Shown: positions 11,501 through 23,439, counted from the first letter of the stretch. The stretch: 64,000 nucleotides of DNA from Phyllostachys edulis (GCA_036346405.1 CM070563.1:32622816-32686815); one strand, 5' to 3'. Program-made: numbers and translations. Notes: a model not told the origin generated them from the sequence alone.

Positions 11501-14500
11501 AAACATGGACTCGAACTCACAACCTCATGCATGTAAGGCTCACAACTTACCACCTTGGCAACAACGTTGTTGTGTTAAGTTGGTTGTTATGATATCTTTT
11601 TACCTTGAGTTGAAAATTCAAAGTCACCAAGATTTTTTGACCGGTATGCCATCTAATCGGACTCCACCGAGATTTCCAGTAACCGCCGGTTACCGGAAAA
11701 TCTCGGCCGGTTACCAAAACCCTAGTGTGCCGTAACTTTTAACACTTTGACCACTAATATACACAGAACTATTTAGATTTGTCACATGGAAACAGTGTTA
11801 ATATACTTCTATATCCTTACTTTTTTGTAATTTTTACTAACATATCAGAAAAAGTAACGGCTAAACGTTTGTAATTTTAGACCATGTTGATGTCTGAAAC
11901 GACCCCTGTTTTGTAATGGAGGAAGTGACATGAGAATGTGGCAAAGTATCACTAATTAACTACAAAAGCAAAAAACCACTGTCAGAAGAGGTAATATGGC
12001 TTATCTGTTGTGATAGGAGCTGTAACAGACCTGCTGGGCAAATGATGCAGCCTCAATGGCAGCTGCAGCAAGGCTGTTTGACTGTGAAGCCCCCGATACA
12101 GGTCCATGTGTATTTTTAGCATATGCTACCCGTAGAACCTGACCATTTTTCTCAAGTGTAATCCCATTTGTAGCTTGAAGTGCTTTTGTAGCATCTTCCA
12201 CCTATCACAATTGGACATAGAAAATGTCAACTAACATCAGAGAAAATATTGAGTTAGTTATCCGTCAGTACTTACCGAATGAAAATAGACAAAGGCAAAA
12301 CCTCTGGACACATGAGTAAACTTATCCCGAACAAGCCGGATATCCTGCAGAGAATTGACATGTCATTCGCTCAACAGAAAGGAAACAATTCTAATTGTAA
12401 GATATTTAGCTTATTGCCCACCTTTATTGGTGCATGCTTAGCGAATTCATATCGAAGCATTTCCTCATCAGCATTTTCATCCAGACCACGAACAACTAAA
12501 ACATGAGTTGGACCTGCAAATGACAGTGTAATAACTAATAAGGCAACACACTACATATTTCACATATTCCACAGTAAAAGCACAAAACTTGCCTAGTTCA
12601 GATCCCCGCTTTCCAAACAGTGGAGTGGAAGACGTTGCATCAGCTGGTGGAGCATCCTCAGTACGTGGCTCATTGCACTACAAGAAAACAAGTAAACATG
12701 AAATTAGCAAAATAATAATAATAATTCAAGAGCACAACAAAGAAACTTACAAGTAGTTATCCCAGAACTGCTATTTGTTAGCCCTTAGCCCCTTATTATG
12801 TATTAATGCAGCATGGGACAGGAGTTATTCTGAAAAGTTACTCAGGTTGGTTGAAAAACCTAGGTTGTATTTTGAAGTTATGTTGTTTTTTCAAGATTTG
12901 AAGTTTGGAACATATCCTAGAAGCAATAATATAGACTACAATGTTGCTCCTAGATGTGTCATGGCTGCAGCAGTAGATCCTGAGGGGCAGGGGGCCTCCC
13001 TTGTTACCATGGTGGCATGGTGTGGACATGGTCATGACCTAAGGTTATGGGATTCCATATTTCTTCTCTAGTGTTGTTGTTGTTTTTTTTAACGACCCCC
13101 CATGCAATGGCAAATTCATATGTTAAGTTGTATAAATAATGTTTAGATTTGGACAATTGGATGATCCAATTGAATTTGAACTTTTTAAGATAATTTCAGT
13201 TGAATTGAACTGGAAATCATATAGCATTTTTTTCAAAACACAGAAATCATATAGCATTTGGACATATTGGATTGAATATTTAGATAACTCCCCAGTTCCC
13301 AGCCAGAACATGAACTGAACTGGTCTAATATCCAGTCCAGTCCAGCCCAACCCATTCCCACATCTGACAGTGATACAATTAATAATTTGATCAAGGACAT
13401 GATATATTAGAAAGTGAAAACATATGGAGATTCTTAACTGACTCTTTAAGAAACAATTTTAGATATTGTGAACACATCAATACAGGACTCTGATTAGGTT
13501 CAAACCGTCAAAATCGACCTATCTTGTTTACAAGAGATATGTTGCATTTAAAGGGGAAAAGGTGTACTCAACCAAGAAAATTACAGTATTTACTGATAAA
13601 CAAATGAAGCAAACTAGATTGGAAGTAGTTCAATTTACTTTCTTGAAAATGAAAAAAAATATAGTTCAATTTCTTAAGTATGTAAAGCATAATGGATCTT
13701 CTGATAAAAACTGTCCTAAAACAGTAACTTGAATTATATGACAGAAAAATATACCTGAAAACAGGAGGTTCTACGGGCAAAGTTCATACATCCACATATA
13801 GTACATATCCAATCACATGGTGCAGCAACAGTCCTCTGCCCAAAGGTAGACCTTGTAAAGTGTTCTTGTCCAAGAGAATGTGCACTCGTCCCACTAGTTG
13901 GCTTACTACTGCAGTAAAGACAGTTGCCAGAAATAGTAACAGTGCAAACAGTATGAGGAATATGACTATATGAATGCAAAAGGTTAAATGTCAAGCAAAA
14001 AAAGGAATACAGTATATGACTGCAAAATTTTTGTATGAGGCTACAATTATTCAAAGAGGACCTGCTCAAGCACAAGTAGGTTAAAGTTATTGTTTTATTC
14101 AATTTCATCAATATGTCCCTTTCTGCAATACTGGCCCTAACGTGCAAAACATGATTAAAAAAAGACGACACAAGAATAGCATCCAAAAAGGATGACAAGT
14201 AACGAAAAAATTCTACTTTCTCAACCTCTAGCGTACTAAAAGTAGTTTGACACTTTTACAACACAGGCTTGTTCTCCTACCAAAAACATCCTCACATGCC
14301 TGTATAAACAAGTGATCTCACTTTAGCGCTACTTTTTAACAAGTTATAATGAAACTTCTGCTTTCAAGCTCATTATTGATTGAACTCTATTTTAAACTTG
14401 CTTCGATCAAATGCCCTTGTCATCAGTGACGAAGCTTGAACGAGATTTCAAGGGGGGCCAAACTGCCAAGGGCAATGCAAACCATACTACTATATGACTT

Positions 14501-17176
14501 GTTCGTTTGTTCGATGCCCTTCATCCTGGTTTTGTTGTTCCAATTGAAGCAAGAGTCGAGGATGAGTTGAATGATCGTCATAAAAAACAAGTTGCAATGG
14601 GCTTGATAGCAATGGGACAGACCGGCGCTAACTAGCAATGGGCTTGATAGTATATGGACCAAATTGCTGCTACATACTCAACAGTGTTCTCATTGTCATT
14701 TGTTTCATATACTATCAATTTGGTTCACAAACATTGCTTTCACAGCTAACTCAAGAGTGTTTTCATTGTCATTTGTTTCATATACTAGCAATTTGGTTCA
14801 CAAACATTACTTTCACAGCTAACAGACATCATTGTGTTCTCATTGTCATTTGTTGTTCCAATTGAGGGGGGGCACACGGCTCATGTTGGCCTTCACAGAG
14901 CTCCGTCCCTGCTTGTCATAATGTGCTATCAAATAAACTAGATATTGTTGTCTCTTGTTTCCTTTGGTCTACGTCATATGCAATGTGGATCAGCAGATGA
15001 CAGAGAGCAATTAGTTCGGATTGCTAGTGAGCAGATGGAGTTTGTTTAAAACCTGAAACTGATTAGAGAGTGCACTAAAAAATTTGAAAAAAGGCTGAGC
15101 CATCAGAAAACTTAATATAATCAAAGACAAGCCCCAGCAAAAATTACTTACATGATGCTTGCACGACAAAACAAGACCAGTGGTTCCACAAGCATAAATT
15201 CTTATGGAACTACACTACAGTAACCAACATGATGTCCATACTAATTGATTCTACCAGTGCAAAAGCAGACTGTGCGTATACTTCTAGAAGCAATTTTATT
15301 AAAAATTGTAGAAAGCTTATTAGCCTAATAGGGTAATTCTGACATTACAAGCTGAACAATGTCATGTAGGATGGACAGTATGCAATTTTTTTTTAAAAAA
15401 AAAGCACGCATACCTGTACTCAAAAAATACCTTCCTACCATCAATTAAAAGTCCATTGTCTCCAGTAACTTCCATCATTCTGCGTGCAGCTTCCTGTGGA
15501 ACACACACATCTTTGTGAGCATAACACCACAACAGTCAGAATTGGTAATGTCAGAACTCAGAACACTTGTATAATTAGTACCACAGTAGGAAAGTCGATA
15601 AAAGCAAATCCCCTAGACATGCCAGAGGGTCGTTCCTTGATCACACGCACACTACGAAGAGGGCCCCACTCAGCCTAAAAGAGATCAGACCACAAATGAT
15701 TAAAATGAACGAGATAATAAACTTTCAACCAGTTTAACAGTTTATGATGAGGAACGTATACAAGAATCTGATATAGGTTGTCTTCATTGGTCTTATGGGA
15801 CAGACCCTTAACAACAACAGTGGCAGATGGGGCCTGCAAGCACGAATGCAAATGTCATTGGCTTTGTATGTTAAAAAAACGAAATAAAAATCATGCACGT
15901 ATTTACAAATATATGCAAGTCTGTACCACTAAATCACCATGCCTTCTTTCATCCCAGTCATGTTCTCTTCTTCTGTCAAAGCGAATATCATCATAAAAGG
16001 CATCTCTTTGGCTCCGACTACGACTTTTGCCACGTGGAGACCTTGATCTTGACCGGGATCTTGATCGATCATCACACCCACGTGACCGAGAACGGCTATG
16101 ACGCATATATGAACTTTCGTCTCTTTCACGGCTTAACCCTTTCCTTTCACGTTCATGCTCAAATGAATCACGCCTTCTCCAGCTACTATCTCTCTTGCCT
16201 CTCTCAGAGTCTGAATCATAGCTGTAACGCCCGCATCCATGATCTCTCTCATAGCTGTCCTCTCTGCTCTGGTGAGAGCTGCGGTAGCGGTCTTCAAACT
16301 CAGCACCGAATTCCCCACGGTCTCTACTTCCAATCCTTTTGTTCCTATCAACACCAAAATCACGGTAACTACCAGATTCACAATAATCAGCAGCATGATA
16401 ATTATCACGGAGTCTATCAACTCCTCCGTAAGAATCAGATTCATGATGCTTTCCATCATTGCGATAATCGGTGTCATGCCTTCTGTAATCTTTGGCAGCT
16501 ACATATTCCTCATCATAATTTCTTCGAGGCTGAGACCACATGGTGCCAACAGAGGGTGGTGGTGGATACGTATTTCTATCATGCACGTTCTGACAGAATG
16601 CACCCCTTCCATATGAACCTATAGGGAAGCCTTCATCCACGTATCTCCTACCACCGTAGGATCCACCAGCCCTGCAAATTGAGTTAGTAGTGGATAATAT
16701 GGTAATATGACAAAGCACTTTAAAGTGAAAATGCATGTGAAAAATAAATGGACAAATATTACAATTACCCCAAAAATAGAAGATAGCTAGCGTCAGTGCA
16801 GAAATGAAGTAAACAGCACGCACATTCAACAGGAAATTATGGACATGAGTATCACAGCTAACATAGTACCAGAATAGCTTATCGACTTACCTAAAATCTG
16901 GCTCATTGATGGTGCCATACCCATCCGGTGCCTGTAGATTCAACAGAATAAGTTGAGTCAGCAACAAAAGTCTACAGAACAGGCAGGTAAATCCATTCCA
17001 TTTAAGCAATTGCCGCTTCTTGAATTTCTTTACAACATAAGCTGGTTACACAGAGATCAACCAAATGGCGAATAAATCTGCTATCTTCAGCATCCTTGGT
17101 AGTTACTAAAGGAAAAGGCTGCAATTACACTGTTGTTCTCCCATCCATGCTGTGGAGCATAACGCCCATGCTCCAT
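8591..17176 (-). CDS. SUA: SUA/RBM5-type RNA-binding splicing factor (RRM-ZnF-RRM-OCRE-G-patch)
   Basis: A nuclear pre-mRNA splicing regulator. Its Arabidopsis relative SUPPRESSOR OF ABI3-5 acts on alternative splicing, for example of the cryptic ABI3 intron; animal RBM5/RBM10 share the layout. Minus-strand coding exons: 17176-17129, 16931-16891, 16671-15927, 15833-15762, 15674-15582, 15493-15414, 13908-13755, 12677-12593, 12513-12422, 12344-12276, 12201-12031, 11078-10910, 10771-9827, 9501-9311, 8770-8591 (3135 nt, 1044 residues). Approximate domains: RS/R-rich 30-278; RRM1 279-360 with RGFAFIDF; RanBP2 zinc finger 389-414 (W-x-C-x2-C, then N and C-x2-C, split by an intron); RRM2 442-525 with RGFAFVYF; OCRE 573-630 with repeated GYYYD and GFYYDG units; G-patch 971-1013 with GWQEGLGLGKDGSG; end ARFREMS. 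All phases agree. The start MEHGRY..WENNSAP matches how I recall the Arabidopsis protein starting. Apparently intact. Confidence 0.93.
11153..11925. mobile_element. Stowaway-like MITE in a SUA intron, hosting a second insertion
   Basis: The left end CTTCCTCTGTACCAAAATAT follows a TA dinucleotide. The right end, read in reverse, is CTTCCTCCATTACAAAAC. This is the degenerate CTCCCTCCGTA-type terminus of Stowaway (Tc1/mariner) MITEs. The right-hand TA has changed to TG. Its length is inflated by the hAT-like element at 11196-11724. It lies wholly inside the intron between exons 11078-10910 and 12201-12031. Confidence 0.6.
11196..11724. mobile_element. hAT-like element with tRNA-like segments, nested in the Stowaway-like MITE
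   Basis: The termini are CAGGGTTTTGGTTACCGG on the left and, in reverse, TAGGGTTTTGGTAACCGG on the right. The inner parts repeat a CCGAGATTTTC/GGTTACCGG motif. The eight bases outside are GCGTGCAG and GTGTGCCG, which agree at six of eight positions, as an aged hAT duplication would. It has no transposase. Two tRNA-like promoter pairs lie inside in opposite orientation (see findings). Confidence 0.65.
12514..12592 (-). other. SUA: GC-AG intron in SUA
   Basis: The exon at 12593-12677 ends CTAG and is followed on the minus strand by GCAAGT; the acceptor is TTTGCAG. Only this junction keeps the reading frame (..SELG|PTHVLVV..). Using the nearby GT two bases on shifts the frame. AG|GCAAGT is the usual context of GC-AG introns. 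At 79 bp it is a short intron, just upstream of RRM2. Confidence 0.85.
14424..14911. mobile_element. Non-autonomous hAT element with perfect 8 bp target duplication
   Basis: Left end CAGTGACGAAGCTTG; right end in reverse CAGGGACGGAGCTCTG. Both are variants of the CAGTGGCGGAGC termini of grass hAT elements. CTTGTCAT flanks both sides exactly (14416-14423 and 14912-14919). The inside has GGGGGGCC near each end and a tandem repeat at 14685-14850 but no transposase. It lies in the SUA intron between exons 13908-13755 and 15493-15414. Confidence 0.85.
14685..14850. repeat. Tandem repeat, 73 and 77 bp units
   Basis: Units start with TGTTCTCATTGTCATTTGTT at 14685, 14758 and 14835; the third is partial. 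They lie inside the hAT element. Confidence 0.85.
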
Positions 17177-18880
17177 TTCCAGAATTCAGCACCTAGTATT
17201 ATCCTGCAGGTTCTCAAATTTTCGGGTGTAGATGTTTTCTTTTAGTGTATCCTGTAAGAGAAGCATGATATCATACAGTTAAGTGCGAACAAGGAGACAA
17301 TCATATGGCCATCCCATTACTTAACTTTGGAATGAAATAGAAGTACTATAATCATCTCATGTTCAAGCTGTTTAACCAATCCAACAAGCATTCATGGCTG
17401 CTGCATATACCCATTTCTCAAATTACTTTTTGGGCACTAAATTTTGTAATAATTATGACATTGAGGTCGGTTTGGAGCGCAGGAATTTTGCAGGAAACAG
17501 AACAGATTGTCCCGAACTCCCATGGAATTCCTACCAAAGCATAGGACATAATGTCTACGGGGAACAAATTGCATCTTGAGCATGAATTCAGCAGTATGAC
17601 TACAACAAAGACAAGCTCAACTGTAATGATACTTATCAGACAGGGTATTTTTATAAGAAATTAAGAATAATTCTACACATGAATATTTTAAGTGAAACAT
17701 GTGCGCAAGCTTATGGCTGGGTCCCACAGAAGACTAAGCCTATCAGCATCCGTGTGCATAACAAATACAGCATCTGCTTCTGCACTATTGCTATGAGAAA
17801 AAAATAGAGGATAAACACACCGGTCGATTTAGAAACACCTTTGGAAAAATTGAAGAGCAGAGATTGCACCAGTTTCAGTTTCCCTTGTTCTGACTTCTGA
17901 TTTAATAATCACAGTCAGTCCCTTTAAAACATGCATTAGGATTTAGGAGAAGAAACCTGATGCCTAGCCTTATATGAAAGGATACATCGTATCACTAATA
18001 TTTTCTTTGCATGTGGTTTTCTGCCAAGCAAGGGGACTAATATTTTCTTTGCATGTGGTTTTCTGCCAAGCAAGGGGTCCAACACCACAAGATCCATCTG
18101 CAAAAAACCCTCCTGCTGCTAGAATTGCTCCTTACTACTAAGAAAGTAAGAAGGCTAGGCCAAAGACTCAGTAGTATGTATATGTTGAGAAACTTTGGTC
18201 TGTCGAAGAGAAGAAAAACATCGAACCATTTGCTTTGGGATATTGGACGTAGCTTGGACGGCGGGTATAGAAGGGGAAGGATGATTTAAAAAAGGATACT
18301 ACCGTTTTTTAATTAAGGGGGTGAGCGAATAGTACACAGCATGTGAACTGACTGCTACACTATACAACATTACAGCTTGCATCAAATATAAAAAAAATTG
18401 AGCAATCAAAAGCTCTAAATTATGATACATCCAAATTAACATATAAGCAAGCAGCACCTGTCAAAAATCATAGAACATAGCAATTAGACTGCCAAATCTA
18501 GCCCATGGAAACGACACGTATGATAATCGAAACCCTCAAAGGTGGTGAATCTGAAGCGTTGGAACAATACGAATCGAACTAACGTAAAAGGAGCATGAAA
18601 GATGAAACCCTAAATGAAGCACACGGCAAACTAGTACTTGGGTGGGTTCCAAAAGAACTAACAATCCCGCAAGTTGAAGGCGCGAGCAAGAAACCCAGGC
18701 CGTAATACCCCGAATTACCTCTTGATCCAGCACCGAGGCGAAGCCCTAGCGCGAGCTAGGGCGTGCAAGTCGCGATCCGCGACAGAGCAGAGGAGAAGGG
18801 GAGGGAATCGAGTGGAATCTATTTGGTGGAGTGTAGGAGGCTTCGGCTATTAGGGTTTGGACGGGAATTTCGGGGAGGAT
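17177..18880 (-). other. SUA: 5' UTR of SUA with a long leader intron
   Basis: A leader exon ends at 18719 with ..AAGAG|GTAATTC, and its 5' end is probably near 18.85-18.88 kb. The second exon carries the start codon (17176-17174). Two acceptors are possible upstream of it on the minus strand: CTTACAG before 17251 and CCTGCAG before 17204. The intron is about 1.5 kb and holds a perfect 42 bp tandem duplication. The transcription start is inferred from position, not from a seen TATA box. Confidence 0.6.
17994..18077. repeat. Perfect 42 bp tandem duplication in the SUA leader intron
   Basis: Two identical 42 bp units (17994-18035 and 18036-18077), each starting ACTAATATTTTC and ending GCAAGGGG. 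Perfect identity points to a recent event. Confidence 0.9.
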
Positions 18881-19036
18881 TCGAGTTTGGGACGGGACGA
18901 AGGGAGGGAGACCGGGGAGAGAGATGAAAGCGAAGCGGAAGCATGTGCTTGCGGGGTCTGCTCGTGGTGTCCTTTCACGGCTTCACCTGCTCTTGAGTTG
19001 TTAATTAAGGGTGCATTTGGTTGAGCGTATGAGTTA

Positions 19037-19394
19037 GAGCATCTACAACAATACACCTTAGCTGTTATTAAGAGCATGCTACATCAGCATTTTGATGATG
19101 TGAAAGAGAGAAGGGGAGGAGAGAGAGTGAAGCTGTTTCTATATGAAGAAACTATGAGATTGTTAATACCAAGACGTAAGTAACAACTAGTAACAACAAA
19201 ATACTCTATTGGAGCCTTTAGTTGTTACTTAAACATTCATTTTGTGGGTCCCACTGCCTACCAACATGCTTGTAGCAATTAAGTCTTAGATACAAGCTTA
19301 AGAAACAATCTATTGGAATGGTTTTCTTGTTATTAGATTGAGTACTCTCTCTCCTCTTAGTAACAAACTAAGAAACAACCTATTGTAGATGCTC
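19037..19394. mobile_element. Tourist/PIF-Harbinger-type MITE
   Basis: Inverted termini GAGCATCTACAACAATA and, at the right, TATTGTAGATGCTC, flanked by TTA on both sides (19034-19036 and 19395-19397). The length of 358 bp, the TTA duplication and the GAGCATCT terminus are typical of Harbinger-derived MITEs. It lies about 150 bp upstream of the SUA leader exon and may sit in its promoter. Confidence 0.85.
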
Positions 19395-19549
19395 TTAGTT
19401 CTCACGGGATGGTTTGGGATACGGTATTGTTCGGACAAAATAGAATATTTGAAAGAGATCCTGAATCATTTGGTTCGAAGAAATCGAGGGCCCACGTCGT
19501 TCAAAGACAAAGACAGCCTGTCTCTCTGTAGTGCAATCTCACTCGAAGT

Positions 19550-20227
19550 CACATGTGCCGCCCAATGAGCTCGAGGGTCCCTCCATTCCCACTCCCTATG
19601 CGCTCGGTTCTCCTCCATCCCCTCCTCTCCAAGCGCTCTTCTCCATCCCTAAACCAGCCTGAGCCCACGATGCCGCGCTGGCCGCGCCGTTCGCCGCCAT
19701 CACATCACAATTCTAGCCGCCCCGGTAAAGCCCTCACCGTTTGGTCCGTGTCACTTCGTGTTCCGCAACACCACAGGTATTTCCCCTTAGACAATTTCGG
19801 GATTTCACCACAGGAGCTCACGCTGCGATCATCTTCTCCCGCTCTAGCCGAAAACCGTCGTTGCCGTCACCGCTTCTATTTCGGTGATCTCCCTTCCGAT
19901 TCCCTTCACCAGGAGTATCCCCTCACCTCCCCAGACCTTCCCCCATTACTCACCCTGAGATCCCGTCCTCTCCAGTGCCGCTGCCACGACGTGCCAGCCG
20001 CGCTGCCTCGGGCTTCCGTCACCAAGCCATCATGGCTCCTCCCCGCTGTCACCATCGGTCCCGGTGAGTCCCTAATATCCCCCTAATGCTCATACTCCCC
20101 CTAGCTCCACCCCTTATCCACCCAAACGTCGTCGTCCCTTCTCCTTCCCCAACGCCGGCCGCTGGGCTCCACCGCCTGCCCGCTCTCGTGCTCGCCTGGC
20201 CACGGATCCACCACCCGTGTGGTCGCC
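19550..20227 (+). other. GC-rich leader-like stretch, possible old LTR promoter region
   Basis: A 177-codon open frame (19553-20086) is rich in proline, serine and arginine and resembles no family I know. The base composition and a CGGTCCCGGTGAG near 20058, matched by CGGTCCCGGTGAG at 58550 in LTR B, suggest an eroded LTR leader. It could also be the first exon of a gene divergent from SUA that has lost its body. I do not annotate a protein here. Confidence 0.35.
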
Positions 20228-20965
20228 TGTGGGGACCCCCAGGTTATTTCCATAAGACCAAGGCTTTCCCGGTCTTATGGAAATAACTCTGGGCCTCCGG
20301 TAAATGGATTCCAATTTAACTCCATCTAAGTGAGAGGTCTTGCCCAAACTAGAATTCTGATGATCGTGCGTACTGCTCCTTTGCAAGCACTACATGATAA
20401 TCGGTTCTCCAAACAGTTCAAGACTACACTTAATGAGTTAAAAGGAAATTCATCAACAGCGAGTATGAGATCATGTTGGCTCCCAAGATCAGCGACCAAC
20501 ACGCTCATACTCTCATTCAACGTTGATCACATCCATACAACATTCATATAAAGACATAAAGAAAGACATACATCATAATAGTTCAAATCTACATCGATTA
20601 CAAAAGGGCCGACCGGCCAAATTCAATTAAACACTTAGAATGGCAGCGGAAACGATGTAAATAAACCAAAGGTCCAGCAAAGGTATGCCCATAACCCATA
20701 GCAACCGACTGGGAGTTAAATAATAGTACTATTCGTTAGCGTCGTCTAAATCGACACTAACGAGCTCATCGGGCTCGAAGTCTTCTTCACCTGAATCGTT
20801 GCAGACAGGTTAAGTACAAATGTACTCGCAAGTCTTACACAAAGGTAAAATTAGTTATACATAAAGGACATTCAAAGGATAGCATTAGTGGCTTTAGTTT
20901 TGTGAAAAACGCAACAATTTTCAACCTACACATACTAGTTTTTCAATTTGCCATTTCAAAAACAG
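20228..20965 (-). mobile_element. Truncated gypsy-type LTR fragment (3' part)
   Basis: Read on the minus strand it ends ..CCTGGGGGTCCCCACA at 20228, like the end of the 653-5252 LTR. It shares with that LTR the block around GGGCCGACCGGCC (20600) and the CAAATGTACTCGCAAG word near 20816. No TGTAACATCCC start is found to the right, so the upstream part of the LTR is missing. Confidence 0.65.
20243..20287. repeat. Perfect 17 bp stem, 11 base loop
   Basis: GTTATTTCCATAAGACC at 20243-20259 pairs exactly with 20271-20287 around an 11-base loop. It lies within the LTR fragment, 15 bases from its end. Confidence 0.85.
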
Positions 20966-23030
20966 ATTTGAAGACCAGAGGGCTCTCATCGCTAGTTATA
21001 GTTGTTGCCGTCCCCTTCTTCACCAACTATCTGCAAATGATGACAAAAAGTTAGTTGTGTTGGTTAAAAAACAAGTTCGTTGTATAGGTTAAAAAATAAT
21101 AATCAGTTGTGTAACTTGTGCTATACTATAGGTTTTGGACAAATCTGATACTATTTACAAGCTCCAGCTAATGGAGTGAAGGGCTCTTCACGACAACCTA
21201 CAATAAAGAGAAAGGTTATGCATTTCTTACTTGTGATTAAAATATGTGCATCTTTATGCTTGGGTATTAGTAATGTAACCAGAATAATTTGAAGGCTCCA
21301 TTCAATAGATTCTAGTATAAAGTAAGCAGATAGGAGTATGAATTTATTAGTAGGATACAATAATGCGAGGGTACTGTATGATCCTATCTTCAGGGCAACT
21401 TTGGAGGTAGCTATGATATCCCAGCAACTACTTGAATTTGATTCTTTGGGTAAACTTGAAGCTTCTGGGTGAATTTCACCAATGTGGCTGAATATCTTCT
21501 TTTGGGTTGAAAAGTTTGTACTTCAATCAGTCTCCTGTACATGCATCTTCAGTAAATTTGGGTACTTTTAGGATTGACTACAACCTCTCTCTACGGTGTT
21601 GGGCTATACGTATCTTGCATTACTTGCATTACATTTTCTACCAGGTACATTGGATATGTAATGCTGGGAATTTTTGTGGGTTTGTTCCCTTTATTACAGT
21701 TTTGTGGGTTTATTCCCTTGTATGGTCCTGTGGGACTTGCAATATCTGTGAGAACTTTTGATGCAGTACATAACTCATATTAGTACTTATCGTGTAGAGA
21801 GCCTTTGCAGGTAATGATGAGGTATTAGTATTTATGTGTGAATTTTAGTGGATCTGGGTTGATTGGAATTTGGCAGTGACTTTAGGGGATATGATTTCCT
21901 TTCCCAAATTACAACATCCGTGGATTTTCTCTCTTTATTTCTCTCTTTTGTCTTTTACAGAGACATTAAGCATAACAACTGTGAAAAATAAAGTATTTGC
22001 CTGCCAAGGATCCATCCATTGTTTTTTTCTCTTTTAGAACTAAAATCTTAGTAAACTATACTAGCTAGGTTACTAGATTGTGTACTATAGCTATGATACA
22101 ACTAACTGTAAAACAGCGAGTAATGTAACATGTTATTTGAAATGGAGTTTATATGGTAGTCATGTGCATGAGTATAGGCTCTTCGGTAACTCGCAGCAAG
22201 ACTTGTTTCTTGGCTTGTAACCTGTTGTACAGTAAAGATTGGGTAGATGCAACAAAATATGAGTGATTGATGCTTTGCAAAAAGCTATTCACCAGCTTAA
22301 TTAGCAAGTATATAATTAATTAATCACTAAAATAGCTGTGTATTTGGTAGCATGCATGGATCTCAATGCAAAATGCACATTTTGCATATGCTACTTGAGA
22401 GGCTAGCACTTCTTATTGCTTTCTAGTTAAAAATAACACAAATGAAAGAGCACATATATTACACTGAATTCCACTTTACTAATATATGGTTTGTGGTTAT
22501 TGACTTCTCCAATTTCTTTTCAGGTACAAAACATAAGGGCTGTTGAAGTTATTGTTTGCTGATGGAGTGATCGTCCTTATTTTGCAAATGGTGATAGTAT
22601 GATGATTTGATTGTCGACTTCTTTTGTGTAGATGTTTTGTACCCAAGGATAGATTAGTTGGTAGAAGGGGCTGGAGAATTTACATGTGCCAATGATAGAC
22701 TAGTATTGTTGACTTTTTTTGTGTTGATGTTTTGTACATGCCAAGGAGACCGTGGCTATATTAGAATGCTCAGAATTCTGAAATTGCATGTGTATGGTGT
22801 ACTGCACATGTACTGTTGTGCTTATCAGAAATTTCATATTCTAGGTTTATATATTTTGCATCATCTAAATTTCATCTATGTGTTGCAGCTGTATTTGATT
22901 GTTGATATGGCATTTTCTAAGTGATACGATTGAGAAAATTGTATGTTTTCTAAATTCTGATTGAATGGTGCAAACTATTGGGAAAATATTAAATTCACTA
23001 TTCTGGGTGGTATAATTATTATTTTTAGTA
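20966..23030. other. AT-rich stretch without a recognised gene
   Basis: Only short open frames occur. One (21574-21783, 69 codons) is strongly hydrophobic but resembles nothing I know. I see no repeat ends, RNA gene or domain. Confidence 0.4.
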
Positions 23031-23034
23031 TTTT

Positions 23035-23435
23035 ACATGTATATTCCTAGGTGTCTAATCTGCCAGGAATCATCCCAATGAGGGCAGTTAATTGTTGGGG
23101 AAATGAGAATCGGGGCTGTTAACTACCGGGGAAATGCTAACTGCTGGGAAAACAAATAATTGCCGGGGAAAACCAACTTATCTAGGGTTGGGAAAACAGA
23201 CAAGCAAGGCGGAGTTAGCTGCCGGCAATACGATAATCTAGGGGAAACTCTAGCTCACGGAAAAATCTAGCTATTTGGGAAAAACACCTTATCTAAGGTA
23301 GTTAACTGCCAGGAATACACATATCTGCCGGGGAATGTCTTTCCCGGCAGCACTTTACCGGGCAGGCAATAAGTGCTAGGGAATGTCTTTGGCGGCAGAT
23401 AATCTGCTTTCCAAAGCATTTTTCTTCGGCAGTTT
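23035..23435 (+). repeat. Cluster of CTGCCGGGGAA-like motifs, probable DNA-transposon subterminal region
   Basis: About ten variants of CTGCCGGGGAA, several after TTAA, occur within 400 bp (for example near 23080, 23120, 23160, 23305, 23325). TTTCTTCGGCAG occurs near the right edge. Dense short subterminal repeats like these are typical of CACTA and some MULE ends, where transposase binds. No CACTA terminus was found. Confidence 0.45.
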
Positions 23436-23439
23436 AATT

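Noticed and set aside
15903..16829. Antisense open frames on the + strand over the RS-rich exon as genes
   Set aside because: They mirror the repetitive arginine/serine codons of the SUA exon and have no features of their own.
19553..20086. 177-codon open frame as a gene divergent from SUA
   Set aside because: Low-complexity Pro/Ser/Arg text with donor-like sites, no domain, and similar in style to LTR leaders.
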